From Micromonospora vinacea (GTDB taxonomy: Bacteria > Actinomycetota > Actinomycetes > Mycobacteriales > Micromonosporaceae): DNA of 64,000 bases. The stretch covers positions 2,604,001 through 2,668,000 of the forward strand of contig NZ_JADOTY010000001.1 in NCBI RefSeq assembly GCF_015751785.1. The letters run 5' to 3'. Positions 1-8,413 of the stretch are shown in pieces. Each line of letters opens with the position of its first letter. Within the stretch, counting starts at the first letter, position 1. The notes beneath the pieces are model-generated. The model searched no databases. It was given only the letters and a program-made list of their open reading frames with translations, and was not told the origin of the DNA. The translations under genes and the position numbers were made by a program.

Positions 1-5
1 GCCTG

Positions 6-269
6 GTGCAGGTGCAGAACGCGGAGTCGGCCATCCTGTCCCCGGTCGAGCTGGAGATCCTTCAACTCGCGGCCGAGGCGATGACCAATGCCCAGATCGC
101 GCGCCGGCTCGACCTGACCGAGGCCACTGTGAAGAGCCACCTGCGTCGCATCTTCGCCAAGCTCGGCGCGGTCTCCCGCATCGACGCGGTCAACAAGGCG
201 GTGGCAGCGTCACTGGTGACGCTGCCACACGACCGGTTGGTGCCCCGCCCTCGCCGCCCGTCGCCCTAG
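6..269 (+). CDS. Stand-alone LuxR-type helix-turn-helix protein (5' end may lie outside)
   Basis: The 87-residue product is essentially one GerE/LuxR DNA-binding domain: residues ~11-70 carry the usual pattern LSPVELEILQLAAE, a NAQIARRLDL recognition helix region and TVKSHLRRIFAKLG. No receiver, PAS or ATPase domain is seen. Only five bases precede the GTG at 6, so this may be the C-terminal end of a longer regulator cut by the window edge, or a true mini-regulator like the gene at 27369. It converges on metK with a 16-bp gap. Its position beside the polyketide cluster suggests a regulatory role, which is inference. Confidence 0.7.
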   Translation: MQVQNAESAILSPVELEILQLAAEAMTNAQIARRLDLTEATVKSHLRRIFAKLGAVSRIDAVNKAVAASLVTLPHDRLVPRPRRPSP

Positions 270-285
270 CGACCGCGGACGTTGC

Positions 286-1473
286 TCAACAGGCGGCCTT
301 GAGGTCGGCGGCACGATCCGTGCGCTCCCAGGTCAGGTCCGGGAGTTCACGGCCGAAGTGGCCGTAGGCCGCCGTCTGCTGGTAGATCGGGCGCAGCAGG
401 TCCAGGTCGCGGATGATCGCCGCCGGGCGCAGGTCGAAGACCTCACCGATCGCCTTCTCGATCCGGTCGAGCGGCACCGTCTCGGTGCCGAACGTCTCCA
501 CGAAGAGGCTCACCGGGTGGGCCTTGCCGATCGCGTAGGCCACCTGCGCCTCACACCGTTCCGCCAGGCCCGCGGCGACCACGTTCTTCGCCACCCACCG
601 CATCGCGTACGCCGCCGACCGGTCGACCTTCGACGGGTCCTTTCCGGAGAAGGCACCGCCACCGTGCCGGGCGTACCCGCCGTAGGTGTCGACGATGATC
701 TTCCGTCCGGTCAGGCCCGCGTCGCCCATCGGACCACCGATCTCGAACCGCCCCGTCGGGTTGACCAGCAGCCGGTAACCCTCGGTGTCGAGGTCGAGCG
801 CCTCCAACTCCGGCGTGATCACGTGGTCCCGGATGTCGGGTGCGAGCAGCTCGTCGAGGGAGATGTGTGCGGCGTGCTGGGTGGAGACGACGACGGTGTC
901 GAGCCGGACCGGGCGTAGGCCGTCGTACTCGACGGTGACCTGGGTCTTGCCGTCCGGCCGCAGGTAGGGCACCGTGCCGTCCTTGCGGACGGCGGCCAGG
1001 CGACGGGCCAACCGATGGGCCAGTGCGATCGGCAGCGGCATCAGCTCCGGCGTCTCCGAGCAGGCGAAGCCGAACATCATGCCCTGGTCACCGGCGCCCT
1101 GGGCGTCGAGCCCGCCGCCGGACGAGCCGTCGCGCAGCTCGATCGCCGTGTCGACGCCCTGCGCGATGTCCGGCGACTGGGCGCCGATCGAGATGCTGAC
1201 GCCGCAGGAGGCGCCGTCGAAGCCCTTCTTCGACGAGTCGTACCCGATGCTCAGCACCGTGTCCCGCACGATGCGGGGGATGTCGGCGTAGGCCTGCGTG
1301 GTGACCTCGCCGGCGACGTGGACCTGCCCGGTGGTGATCAGACTCTCGACGGCGACCCGGCTGTGCGGGTCCTGCGCCAGCAGCGCGTCGAGGATCCCGT
1401 CGCTGATCTGATCGGCGATCTTGTCGGGATGACCTTCGGTGACCGACTCGGAAGTGAAGAGGCGGCGCGACAT
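286..1473 (-). CDS. metK: S-adenosylmethionine synthetase
   Basis: This 395-residue protein has the full length of bacterial MetK. It makes SAM from methionine and ATP. Visible family motifs are VTEGHPDK (N-terminal His/Asp of the active site), [10 protein letters not shown] in the middle, and [14 protein letters not shown] in the C-terminal third. A good AGGAG ribosome site lies 6 nt before the ATG. It sits at the edge of the type II PKS cluster, divergent from the SARP gene, and with the SAH hydrolase and PfkB kinase at 15.8-18.2 kb it completes a methyl-donor cycle for the two cluster O-methyltransferases. Whether the genome has another metK cannot be seen. Its leader has a SAM-riboswitch-like stretch, listed separately. 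Confidence 0.96.
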   Translation of the reverse strand: MSRRLFTSESVTEGHPDKIADQISDGILDALLAQDPHSRVAVESLITTGQVHVAGEVTTQAYADIPRIVRDTVLSIGYDSSKKGFDGASCGVSISIGAQSPDIAQGVDTAIELRDGSSGGGLDAQGAGDQGMMFGFACSETPELMPLPIALAHRLARRLAAVRKDGTVPYLRPDGKTQVTVEYDGLRPVRLDTVVVSTQHAAHISLDELLAPDIRDHVITPELEALDLDTEGYRLLVNPTGRFEIGGPMGDAGLTGRKIIVDTYGGYARHGGGAFSGKDPSKVDRSAAYAMRWVAKNVVAAGLAERCEAQVAYAIGKAHPVSLFVETFGTETVPLDRIEKAIGEVFDLRPAAIIRDLDLLRPIYQQTAAYGHFGRELPDLTWERTDRAADLKAAC

Positions 1474-1513
1474 GTGTGACTCCTAACCCAGGGAGCGTGG
1501 GGGCCCGGCGAGT

Positions 1514-1560
1514 CTTCCCGCCCCTGGTGGAGGTTGCCTGGAGGAAGCATCGAGCGATCA
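1514..1560 (-). promoter_or_regulatory. Possible SAM-riboswitch-like leader of metK
   Basis: Read on the metK sense strand, the leader contains GATG, then CTTCC, then GGCAACC, then a small CTCC-ACCA-GGGG hairpin, then GGAAG, which pairs with CTTCC. GATG...CC...GGCAACC followed by a GG-rich strand is the core order of the SAM-I/SAM-IV riboswitch superfamily. The match is partial: the usual GGUGC is GGGGC here, and P1 and the pseudoknot were not established. This is a hypothesis, not a call. Confidence 0.25.
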
Positions 1561-1634
1561 AAGGGGTATCCGTCGTACAACTTTCGACACGCATCGATCC
1601 TCGGAAGAACCCGCGATGTCGCTACCTGCGGTCA

Positions 1635-1663
1635 TTCCGACACGCCCCGCTCCTCCATAGCTT
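1635..1663 (+). promoter_or_regulatory. Putative promoter of the SARP gene
   Basis: TTCCGA (1635-1640) and TAGCTT (1658-1663) are separated by 17 bp, fitting a vegetative sigma-70 promoter with a weak -35. The -10 is identical to the one in front of the KS genes. No TCGA-type heptamers precede it at the SARP spacing, so this promoter is probably not autoactivated in the same way. Confidence 0.4.
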
Positions 1664-1684
1664 GAGAGCGTCTCGACGAGTGCT

Positions 1685-2494
1685 ATGGGGAATGGGGGGA
1701 CCACTGTGGTCAGGTACGAGATCCTCGGGTCGCTGGAAGTGATCCACGAGGGCCGGATCTGCACGCCGACGCCGCCGAAGGTGCGGACCGTGTTGGCGCT
1801 GCTGGTGATGCGGGCCAACCGGGTCGTTCTGGTCGACTCGATAATCCGGGAACTGTGGGGTGACGATCCGGCGCGCAGCGCCGTCACCACTGTGCAGACC
1901 TACATCTACCACCTGCGCAAGCTCTTCGCGAAGGAGGGCATAGAGACCCCGGACCGGACCGTGCTGGAGAGCCGTGCCCGCGGCTACCTGCTCAGGGTGG
2001 AGCCGGGCCAACTCGACGCCGAGGTGTTCGAGACGATGCTCGACCAGGGCCGCTCGCACATCGAGTCGGACCGGCCCGAGGAGGGCGCCGAGGTGCTGCG
2101 GCGGGCGCTGGCCATGTGGACGGGGCCGGTGGGCGCCAACGTGACGTTCGGGCCGGCGTTGGAGGCGCACGCCATCCACCTGCAGGAGCAGTGGATCCGG
2201 GCGCTGGAGCTGCGCATCCAGGCCGACATCACGCTCGGCCGGCACCGCGAGCTGATCGGCGAGCTGCGCTACCTCGTGGGCACGTACCCGCTCAACGAGT
2301 GGTTCCACCGCCAACTCATCGTGGCGCTCAGCCGCTCGGGGCGACGGGGCGAGGCGTTGCAGGCGTACCACCACCTGCGCCGGGTGCTCAGTGAGGAGTT
2401 GGGCCTGGACCCTTCGCCTGACCTCCAGCGGCTCCAGCGGGAGGTGCTGGCCGCCGGCGGGCCACTGCGCCCGGGGCTCGCCAGGGCCTCGTGA
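1685..2494 (+). CDS. SARP-family transcriptional activator of the PKS cluster
   Basis: The 269-residue protein has SARP architecture: an OmpR-like winged-helix DNA-binding domain (residues ~10-100, with a conserved WGDDP and TYIYHLRK), then a bacterial transcriptional activation domain (~105-255, with EWFHRQLIVALSRSGRRGEAL). Length and layout match pathway activators such as ActII-ORF4 and DnrI. The ATG at 1685 is the longest start. A GTG at 1706, preceded by GGGGGA at 7 nt, gives a start closer to the usual SARP N-terminus and may be the real one. It lies immediately upstream of the KS operon, whose promoter carries SARP-type repeats, so it is probably the operon's direct activator. Confidence 0.93.
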   Translation: MGNGGTTVVRYEILGSLEVIHEGRICTPTPPKVRTVLALLVMRANRVVLVDSIIRELWGDDPARSAVTTVQTYIYHLRKLFAKEGIETPDRTVLESRARGYLLRVEPGQLDAEVFETMLDQGRSHIESDRPEEGAEVLRRALAMWTGPVGANVTFGPALEAHAIHLQEQWIRALELRIQADITLGRHRELIGELRYLVGTYPLNEWFHRQLIVALSRSGRRGEALQAYHHLRRVLSEELGLDPSPDLQRLQREVLAAGGPLRPGLARAS

Positions 2495-2501
2495 CAGGCC
2501 C

Positions 2502-2544
2502 TCGACCGACGCTCCAGCGCCGTTCGACCGGCCGTCCCTAGCTT
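2502..2544 (+). promoter_or_regulatory. SARP operator and promoter of the PKS operon
   Basis: Two identical heptamers TCGACCG lie at 2502-2508 and 2524-2530, exactly 22 bp apart. A degenerate copy, TCCAGCG (5 of 7 matches), sits exactly between them at 2513-2519, giving three repeats with an 11-bp period on one helix face. Eight bases after the last heptamer comes TAGCTT (2539-2544), a good -10. This is the known geometry of ActII-ORF4/DnrI-type operators, where SARP binding replaces a -35 box. The KS-alpha ATG is 31 nt downstream. Confidence 0.75.
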
Positions 2545-2575
2545 TCACACGGACATCGCGGCCAGGAGGTCTTCC

Positions 2576-3838
2576 ATGACGAGCACATCCGACCGTCGGG
2601 TGGTCATCACCGGGATTGGCGTCATCGCCCCCGGTGGACTGGGCACCAAGGCGTTCTGGGAACTGTTGACCGCTGGCCGTACGGCCACTCGTACCCTGTC
2701 GTTCTTCGATGACACCCCGTTCCGCTCGCGGGTGGCCGCGGAGGCCGACTTCGACCCGGTCGCCGAGGGACTGTCGCCGCAGGAGGTCCGCCGGATGGAC
2801 CGGGCGGCCCAGATGGCGGTGGTCTGCACCCGGGAGGCGCTGGCCGACAGCGGCTTCGAGGTCGGCGACCCGACCCGGGTCGGCGTCAGTGTCGGCACGG
2901 CGGTCGGGGCCACGATGAGCCTCGAAGAGGAGTACGTCGTGGTCAGCGACGGCGGGCGGAAGTGGCTTACCGACCACCGGTACGCCACCCCGCACCTCTA
3001 CGACTATCTGGTGCCGAGCTCGTTCGCCCGTGAGGTGGCGTGGTCGGTCGGGGCGGAAGGCCCGGCGACGGTGGTCTCCACCGGCTGCACGTCGGGCCTC
3101 GACTCGGTCGGCCACGCCCGGGAGCTGATCCGTGAGGGCTCGGCCGACGTGATGATCGCCGGCGCGACCGACGCCCCGATCTCGCCGATCACTGTGGCGT
3201 GCTTCGACGCGATCAAGGCGACCACGGCCCGCAACGACGACCCGACGCACGCGTCGCGGCCGTTCGACAACAGCCGCGACGGGTTCGTCCTGGGCGAGGG
3301 TTCGGCCATGTTCGTCCTCGAAGAGCTCGAGCACGCCCGCCGGCGAGGTGCGCAGATCTACGCCGAGCTGGTCGGGTTCGCCTCGCGCTCCAACGCGTTC
3401 CACATGACCGGCCTGCGGCCCGACGGGCGGGAGATGGCCGAGGCGATCCGGGTCGCGCTCGCCGACGCCCGGCTGCCCGGCGACGCCGTCGACTACATCA
3501 ACGCGCACGGCTCGGGTACGAAGCAGAACGACAGGCACGAGACGGCGGCGTTCAAGCGGAGCCTCGGCGACCACGCGTACCGCACCCCGGTCAGCTCGAT
3601 CAAGTCGATGATCGGCCACTCGCTCGGCGCGATCGGTTCGATCGAGATCGCGGCGTCGGCCCTGGCCATCAAGCACGGGGTGGTGCCGCCGACAGCCAAC
3701 CTGCACGAGCGCGACCCGGAGTGCGACCTCGACTACGTGCCGCTCACCGCCCGCGAGCAGCAGACCGACGTGGTGTTGAGCGTGGGCAGCGGGTTCGGCG
3801 GCTTCCAGAGCGCGATGCTCCTGGCGCGTGTGGCATGA
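2576..3838 (+). CDS. Type II polyketide ketosynthase alpha subunit (KS-alpha)
   Basis: This 420-residue beta-ketoacyl synthase is the chain-extending half of the KS/CLF heterodimer that condenses malonyl-ACP into the poly-beta-keto chain. The active-site Cys171 is in [11 protein letters not shown], followed by the His motifs [11 protein letters not shown] and [17 protein letters not shown] lies 6 nt before the ATG. It is the first gene of the long operon, and its stop overlaps the CLF start (ATGA), the classical translational coupling that gives 1:1 subunits. The nearest named family is TcmK-like, judged from the enzyme set around it; the exact product cannot be deduced from this gene alone. 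Confidence 0.97.
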   Translation: MTSTSDRRVVITGIGVIAPGGLGTKAFWELLTAGRTATRTLSFFDDTPFRSRVAAEADFDPVAEGLSPQEVRRMDRAAQMAVVCTREALADSGFEVGDPTRVGVSVGTAVGATMSLEEEYVVVSDGGRKWLTDHRYATPHLYDYLVPSSFAREVAWSVGAEGPATVVSTGCTSGLDSVGHARELIREGSADVMIAGATDAPISPITVACFDAIKATTARNDDPTHASRPFDNSRDGFVLGEGSAMFVLEELEHARRRGAQIYAELVGFASRSNAFHMTGLRPDGREMAEAIRVALADARLPGDAVDYINAHGSGTKQNDRHETAAFKRSLGDHAYRTPVSSIKSMIGHSLGAIGSIEIAASALAIKHGVVPPTANLHERDPECDLDYVPLTAREQQTDVVLSVGSGFGGFQSAMLLARVA

Positions 3839-5055
3839 CCACTGTCGTCACCGGGGTCGGGGTCGCCGCGCCCAACGGGTTGGGTCGCGACGCCTTCTGG
3901 GCGGCCACCGTCGCCGGGGTGGGTGGCATCGGGCCGATCAGCCGTTTCGATCCTTCGGGTTACCCCTCGCAGCTGGCCGGCGAGGTTCCCGGATACGAGG
4001 CGGCCGATCACATCCCGAGCCGGTTGATGGCGCAGACCGACCACATGACCCGACTGTCGCTGACGGCGGCGCAGTGGGCGCTGGCCGACGCGTCGGTCGA
4101 CCCGTCGGCGCTGCCCGAGTTCGGCATGGGTGTCGTCACGGCCAGCGCGTCGGGTGGCTTCGAGTTCGGCCACCGTGAGCTGGAGAAGCTCTGGAGCAAG
4201 GGCTCCGAGCACGTCAGCGCGTACCAGTCGTTCGCCTGGTTCTACGCTGTCAACACCGGCCAGATCTCGATCCGGCACGGGATGCGTGGGCCGACCGGTG
4301 TGCTCGTCACCGAGCAGGCGGGTGGGCTCGACGCGGTGGCACAGGCCCGGCGCCAGGTGCGCAAGGGCGTGCAGCTCGTGATGACCGGTGGTGTCGACGC
4401 GTCGCTCTGCCCGTGGGGCTGGACGGCGCAGCTCGCCAACGGCCTCCTCAGCACGGGGCGCGACCCGGCCACGGCGTTCCTGCCGTTCGACGCCAACGCG
4501 TCGGGTTACGTGCCGGGCGAGGGCGGGGCGATCCTCGTGTTGGAGGACGAACACGCCGCTGCCCGGCGTGGGGCCGCCGTCTACGGGGTGATCGCCGGTT
4601 ACGGCGCGACCTTCGATCCCCGGCCCGGCTCCGGGCGCCCGCCGGGCCTGCGTCGGGCGGCCGAGATGGCCCTCTCCGACGCCGGTCTCACACCGGCCGA
4701 CATCGACGTCGTCTTCGCCGACGGCGCCGGGGTCGCGGAGCTCGACCGCGTCGAGGCCGAGGCGATCACCGCCGTCTTCGGCCCACGCGGGGTGCCGGTG
4801 ACAGTGCCCAAGACGATGACCGGCCGGCTCTACTCGGGCGGGGCGGCGCTCGACCTCGTCTCCGCGCTGCTGTCGATCAGACACGGTGTCATCCCGCCAA
4901 CCACAAACATCCGCCAGCCGGCCGAGGGCCTGCACCTCGACCTGGTGCGCGACGTCGCGCGGGAGACACCCGTACGCGCGGCGCTCGTGCTCGCCAGGGG
5001 CTACGGCGGGTTCAACGCGGCCATGGTCGTGACCGACGAAAGGAATGGACGATGA
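3835..5055 (+). CDS. Type II polyketide chain length factor (KS-beta)
   Basis: This 406-residue KS homologue has the catalytic cysteine replaced: VTEQAGG puts Gln161 where KS-alpha has Cys, the signature of a chain length factor that decarboxylates malonyl-ACP and sets chain length. The start is the ATG in the ATGA overlap with KS-alpha; a longer in-frame opening upstream runs inside KS-alpha and is not used. Downstream it shares another ATGA with the methyltransferase gene. The usual next gene, the ACP, is not here but 4.8 kb further on. Chain length (decaketide would fit the tetracenomycin-like set) is inference. Confidence 0.96.
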   Translation: MTTVVTGVGVAAPNGLGRDAFWAATVAGVGGIGPISRFDPSGYPSQLAGEVPGYEAADHIPSRLMAQTDHMTRLSLTAAQWALADASVDPSALPEFGMGVVTASASGGFEFGHRELEKLWSKGSEHVSAYQSFAWFYAVNTGQISIRHGMRGPTGVLVTEQAGGLDAVAQARRQVRKGVQLVMTGGVDASLCPWGWTAQLANGLLSTGRDPATAFLPFDANASGYVPGEGGAILVLEDEHAAARRGAAVYGVIAGYGATFDPRPGSGRPPGLRRAAEMALSDAGLTPADIDVVFADGAGVAELDRVEAEAITAVFGPRGVPVTVPKTMTGRLYSGGAALDLVSALLSIRHGVIPPTTNIRQPAEGLHLDLVRDVARETPVRAALVLARGYGGFNAAMVVTDERNGR

Positions 5056-6110
5056 CCGACGCCAGCCTTGCCGCCGTCGCGAACTTCGACGAGCAGCAGG
5101 CACTCGACCTGCGGGAACGGCAGATCGCGGTGCTGGGTAGCGCCAAACAGATCGCCCACGTGATCTACGTGGTCACCGAGCTCGGCGTTGCCGACCTGCT
5201 CGTCGACGGGCCGGTGCCGGTCGCTCAACTGGCGGCGGCGACCGAGTCGCACGAGGACGCGCTGCGGCGGATCCTCCGCGCCGCCTCGGCGGTGGGCATC
5301 TTCGACGAGCAGGAGGACGGGTCGTTCGCGCTGACGCCGCTCGGCGAGGGGCTGACGTCGGCCCGGGTCGGCGGGCTGCGGCCGATGGTGCAGTTCAGCG
5401 GCGCCGACTTCAACCGCCTCCCGTACGCGGAGATCCTGCACAGCGTCCGTACCGGCGAGCCGGCCTTCAACAAGGTCTTCGGCATGGGCTTCTACGACTA
5501 CCTCCAGGCCCACCCGGAGGCCAACCGGTTCTTCGAGGGCTTCATGGCGCACTGGAGCCGGCGACTCGCCGACCGGTTTGCGGCGGAGTTGGCGCCCGAG
5601 CGGTTCGGCCGGATCGCCGACATCGGCGGCAGCAACGGCTACTTCCTGGCCAAGATGCTCCAGCGCAACCCCGAGGGCACCGGCGTCCTCTTCGACCTGC
5701 CCGAGGTGGTGGCCGACGCCGAGCCACTGCTCAAGGAGCACGGTGTCACCGAGCGGGTCGAGGTGCGGGGCGGCGACTTCTTCACCGACGACCTGCCGGC
5801 CGGTGCCGACGCGTACATCCTGAAGTCGATCGTCCACAACTGGCCGGACGACACCTGCGTCACGTTGCTGCGGCGGATCCGTGCGGCGATCGGCGACGCC
5901 GACTCCCGCCTCATCGCGATCGACCAGATCGTGCCGCCGCGTAACCAGTGGGACCACGCCAAGATCATCGACATCGACATGTTGGTGCTCTTCGGCGGCA
6001 AGGAGCGCGACCTCCGCGAATGGCAGGCGCTGTTCACCGCGTCCGGTTTCGAGCTGGTCAACACCCCCGCGTCCCGCGGCTGGGCACTGCTCGAAGCGCG
6101 TCCGATCTAG
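5052..6110 (+). CDS. SAM-dependent O-methyltransferase (TcmN C-domain/DnrK type)
   Basis: The 352-residue protein has an N-terminal winged-helix dimerisation domain (residues ~25-110, TELGVADLLVDG) and a C-terminal Rossmann methyltransferase domain with SAM motif ADIGGSNGYFLAK near residue 195 and the conserved VHNWPDD, matching the Methyltransf_2 family of plant-type and polyketide OMTs. The start is the ATG in the ATGA overlap with CLF. In the tetracenomycin pathway this kind of domain is fused behind the TcmN cyclase; here it is a separate gene 4 kb from the TcmN-like cyclase. It probably methylates a phenolic hydroxyl of the polyketide; the position is unknown. Confidence 0.9.
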   Translation: MTDASLAAVANFDEQQALDLRERQIAVLGSAKQIAHVIYVVTELGVADLLVDGPVPVAQLAAATESHEDALRRILRAASAVGIFDEQEDGSFALTPLGEGLTSARVGGLRPMVQFSGADFNRLPYAEILHSVRTGEPAFNKVFGMGFYDYLQAHPEANRFFEGFMAHWSRRLADRFAAELAPERFGRIADIGGSNGYFLAKMLQRNPEGTGVLFDLPEVVADAEPLLKEHGVTERVEVRGGDFFTDDLPAGADAYILKSIVHNWPDDTCVTLLRRIRAAIGDADSRLIAIDQIVPPRNQWDHAKIIDIDMLVLFGGKERDLREWQALFTASGFELVNTPASRGWALLEARPI

Positions 6111-6125
6111 GAAAGGAAGCCCGCA

Positions 6126-6452
6126 ATGGCACACATCGGCATCGACCAGCCGGTCGTGACGATGGTCAACGTCTTCACCGTCGAGCCGGCCAACCAGCAG
6201 AAGCTCGTCGACATCCTGATCGAGGCGACCGACGCGGTGATGTCCAAGGTCGACGGGTTCGTGTCGGCGAACATCCACGCCAGCCTCGACGGGACCCGGG
6301 TCGTCAACTACGCGCAGTGGAAGAGCGAAGAGCACTTCACAGCGATGCTCAAGAACCCCGAGGTCCACCCCCACTTCGGCGAGGTACGCGCGATCGCCAC
6401 GCCGGAACGCCACCTCTACAAAGTCGTCTACACGGAGGACGCTCATGTCTGA
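6126..6452 (+). CDS. Antibiotic biosynthesis monooxygenase (TcmH/ActVA-Orf6 type)
   Basis: This 108-residue single-domain protein fits the ABM ferredoxin-like dimeric fold: VTMVNVFTV opens the first strand, followed by DGFVSANIHASLDG, NYAQWKSEEHF and a C-terminal strand HLYKVVY. These cofactor-free enzymes oxidise anthrones to quinones with O2. In the tetracenomycin pathway TcmH does this step, and the next gene here is a TcmG-like hydroxylase, so the pair probably acts in order on a naphthacene intermediate. It lies 15 bp after the OMT and overlaps the FAD enzyme by 8 bp. Confidence 0.85.
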   Translation: MAHIGIDQPVVTMVNVFTVEPANQQKLVDILIEATDAVMSKVDGFVSANIHASLDGTRVVNYAQWKSEEHFTAMLKNPEVHPHFGEVRAIATPERHLYKVVYTEDAHV

Positions 6453-8067
6453 CGGAAGCACCGACGTCCTGATCGTCGGCGGCGGCCCGGTCGGCCTGTC
6501 GACCGCGCTCTTCCTGGCCCGCAAGGGGATCCGGCCGATCCTTGTCGAACGTCGGCCCCGACTGTCGACGATCCCCCGCGCCACCGGTCTGCACGCCCGC
6601 ACCGTGGAGATCTTCCGCACCGTCGGCCTGGAGCCGGCCGTGCAGGAGGCCGGCATGAAGATCGTCGGGCCGGGCGCCGAACTCGACCTCGTCCGCGCCG
6701 GCCGCGCCACACCACTGGTCATGCTCGGCGCCCAGTCGCTGGCCGACCTCCACAAGTCGTTCGTCATGGAGGCGCACGACGTCGCCTACGACACGTTCAC
6801 GCCGAGCTGGCCGATCTGGTGCGGCCAGGACCACTACGAGCCGCTGCTGCACGACGCCGCCGTCGAGGCGGGCGCGGAGATCCGCTTCCAGAACGAGCTG
6901 GTCGGGCTGACCCAGGACGAGGACGGGGTCACCGCGACGGTCAACGACAACGGCACGACACGCACCATCCGGGCGCGCTACGTCGTCGCCGCCGACGGCG
7001 TGAAGAGCCCCGTCCGGAACATGCTCCAGATCGGGGACCGCAGCAACGGCGTCGCCGGGAACTTCGTCAGCATCATCTTCCGCGCCAAGGTCGACCTGCC
7101 CGACACGGCACCCCGGTTCACGCTGATCTACCTGATGAACCAGCTGGCCCAGGGTCTGCTGCTCTTCATCGAGCCGGGGCGGTGGATGTTCGGCGTCAAC
7201 TACTACCCGGAGCGGGGGCAGTCACCTGCCGACTTCACCCCGGAGCGCTGCGTCGAGCTGGCCCGGATCGCGGCCGGCGACCCCGAGCTGGAGGTCGAGG
7301 TCGAGTCGGCCCAGCCCTGGGACGCGCGGCACATGGTCGCCGACGCGTACCAGGCAGGGCGGGTCTTCCTCGCCGGCGACGCCTGTCACGCCCACCCGCC
7401 GGCCGGCGGCTTCGGCGTCAACGCCGGCATCCAGGACGCGCACAACCTGGCATGGAAGCTCGCCGACGTGCTTCAGGGCCACGCCGACGAGAGCCTGCTC
7501 GACTCCTACGAGGCCGAACGTCGTCCGGTCGGCGCCGCGACCGCCGACCAGGCGTGGATGCTCTTCCGCACCCGGGGTCAGCTCGCCGACGAGGACAAGG
7601 CCGCCTATCGGGACTTCGTCATCGTGACGATGGGCTACCGGTACACCTCGAACGCGATCGTCGGCGCGCCCGCCGACACCGAGCTGCTGCCCCGCGAGCT
7701 GACCTTCACCGGCCAGCCCGGATCGCGTGCCCCGCACGGCTGGGTCGACCAGAACGGCGCTCGGGTCTCCACGATCGACGTGCTGACCGAGGGCTGGACG
7801 TTGGCCACGGCTCCCGGCGACGACGCGTGGCTCGCGGCGGCCGAGGCGGTCTCGGCGGAGACCGGGCTCCCGATCAGGGCGCTGACCGCCGGCCCCGACG
7901 GTGACCTCGCCGACGACGGTTCGTGGCTGGCGAGCTGTGGCGTCGGCCCCGGCGGGGCGCTGCTGGTACGCCCCGACGGCATCGTCGCCTGGCGTAGCGC
8001 CGGCCCGGTCGACGACCAGGCGCAGACCCTGACCGCCGCCCTGGCCACGATCCTGCGGGGAGCGTGA
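6445..8067 (+). CDS. FAD-dependent aromatic polyketide monooxygenase (TcmG type)
   Basis: The 540-residue protein belongs to the class A flavoprotein hydroxylases acting on aromatic polyketides (PF01494; TcmG, ElmG, RdmE, PgaE). GGGPVG at residues 12-17 is the FAD dinucleotide-binding loop, YVVAADGVKSPVR is the DG motif, and GRVFLAGDACHAHPPAGG is the GD motif. A thioredoxin-like C-terminal domain (from ~400) ends the protein, as in relatives. NADPH and O2 are the usual co-substrates. Its place next to an ABM oxygenase suggests late hydroxylation of a quinone. It overlaps the preceding gene by 8 bp and is 4 bp from the next. Confidence 0.93.
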   Translation: MSDGSTDVLIVGGGPVGLSTALFLARKGIRPILVERRPRLSTIPRATGLHARTVEIFRTVGLEPAVQEAGMKIVGPGAELDLVRAGRATPLVMLGAQSLADLHKSFVMEAHDVAYDTFTPSWPIWCGQDHYEPLLHDAAVEAGAEIRFQNELVGLTQDEDGVTATVNDNGTTRTIRARYVVAADGVKSPVRNMLQIGDRSNGVAGNFVSIIFRAKVDLPDTAPRFTLIYLMNQLAQGLLLFIEPGRWMFGVNYYPERGQSPADFTPERCVELARIAAGDPELEVEVESAQPWDARHMVADAYQAGRVFLAGDACHAHPPAGGFGVNAGIQDAHNLAWKLADVLQGHADESLLDSYEAERRPVGAATADQAWMLFRTRGQLADEDKAAYRDFVIVTMGYRYTSNAIVGAPADTELLPRELTFTGQPGSRAPHGWVDQNGARVSTIDVLTEGWTLATAPGDDAWLAAAEAVSAETGLPIRALTAGPDGDLADDGSWLASCGVGPGGALLVRPDGIVAWRSAGPVDDQAQTLTAALATILRGA

Positions 8068-8071
8068 ACAC

Positions 8072-8413
8072 ATGTCCTACCGCGCCCTCATGGTCATGCG
8101 GATGGCCCCCGGCCACGCCGACGCGGTCGCCGAGCTCTTCGCCGAGCACGACAAGGGCGACATGCCCTACGTCGTCGGCATCTCGCGGCGCACGCTCTTC
8201 CGCTATCAGGACCTCTACATGCACCTGCTCGAGGCCGACACCGACGTCTTCGACAAGCTCCTCGCGGCCCGAGCCCGCGCGGACTTCCAGGAGGTCAACC
8301 GGCGCCTCTCGGCCTACCTGCAGCGCTACGCGCCGGACAGCATGACCGAGTTGCAGGACTCGAAGGCCACGCCCTTCTACACCTGGAGCCCCGAGACAGG
8401 GAGCATCACGTGA
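8072..8413 (+). CDS. TcmI-family aromatic polyketide cyclase
   Basis: The 113-residue product matches the small TcmI-family cyclases (PF04673) in length and in the pattern YRALMVMRM at the N-terminus, SRRTLFRYQDLYMHLLEAD in the middle and a terminal FYTWSP. TcmI closes the last ring of the tetracenomycin skeleton. The gene is 4 bp after the hydroxylase and its stop lies within the GTGA start of the next methyltransferase. Together with the TcmN-type aromatase and TcmJ-type cupin it supplies the ring-closing set for an unreduced polyketide. Confidence 0.92.
   Translation: MSYRALMVMRMAPGHADAVAELFAEHDKGDMPYVVGISRRTLFRYQDLYMHLLEADTDVFDKLLAARARADFQEVNRRLSAYLQRYAPDSMTELQDSKATPFYTWSPETGSIT

Noticed and set aside
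1584..1600. Two TCGA heptamers in the metK/SARP intergenic region
   Set aside because: They are 10 bp apart, not 11, and no TAnnnT box follows at 8 bp on either strand.
1622..3706. Very long minus-strand open frame (about 690 codons) opposite the SARP and KS-alpha genes
   Set aside because: It is Arg/Asp/Gly/His-rich, has no domains and mirrors the codon periodicity of the genes on the plus strand; a GC-rich shadow.
4413..6110. Long upstream extensions of CLF, methyltransferase, HtrA, PhzF and NuoA frames
   Set aside because: The extensions run inside neighbouring genes and lack ribosome sites; the internal starts have ATGA overlaps, Shine-Dalgarno sites or leaderless boxes.
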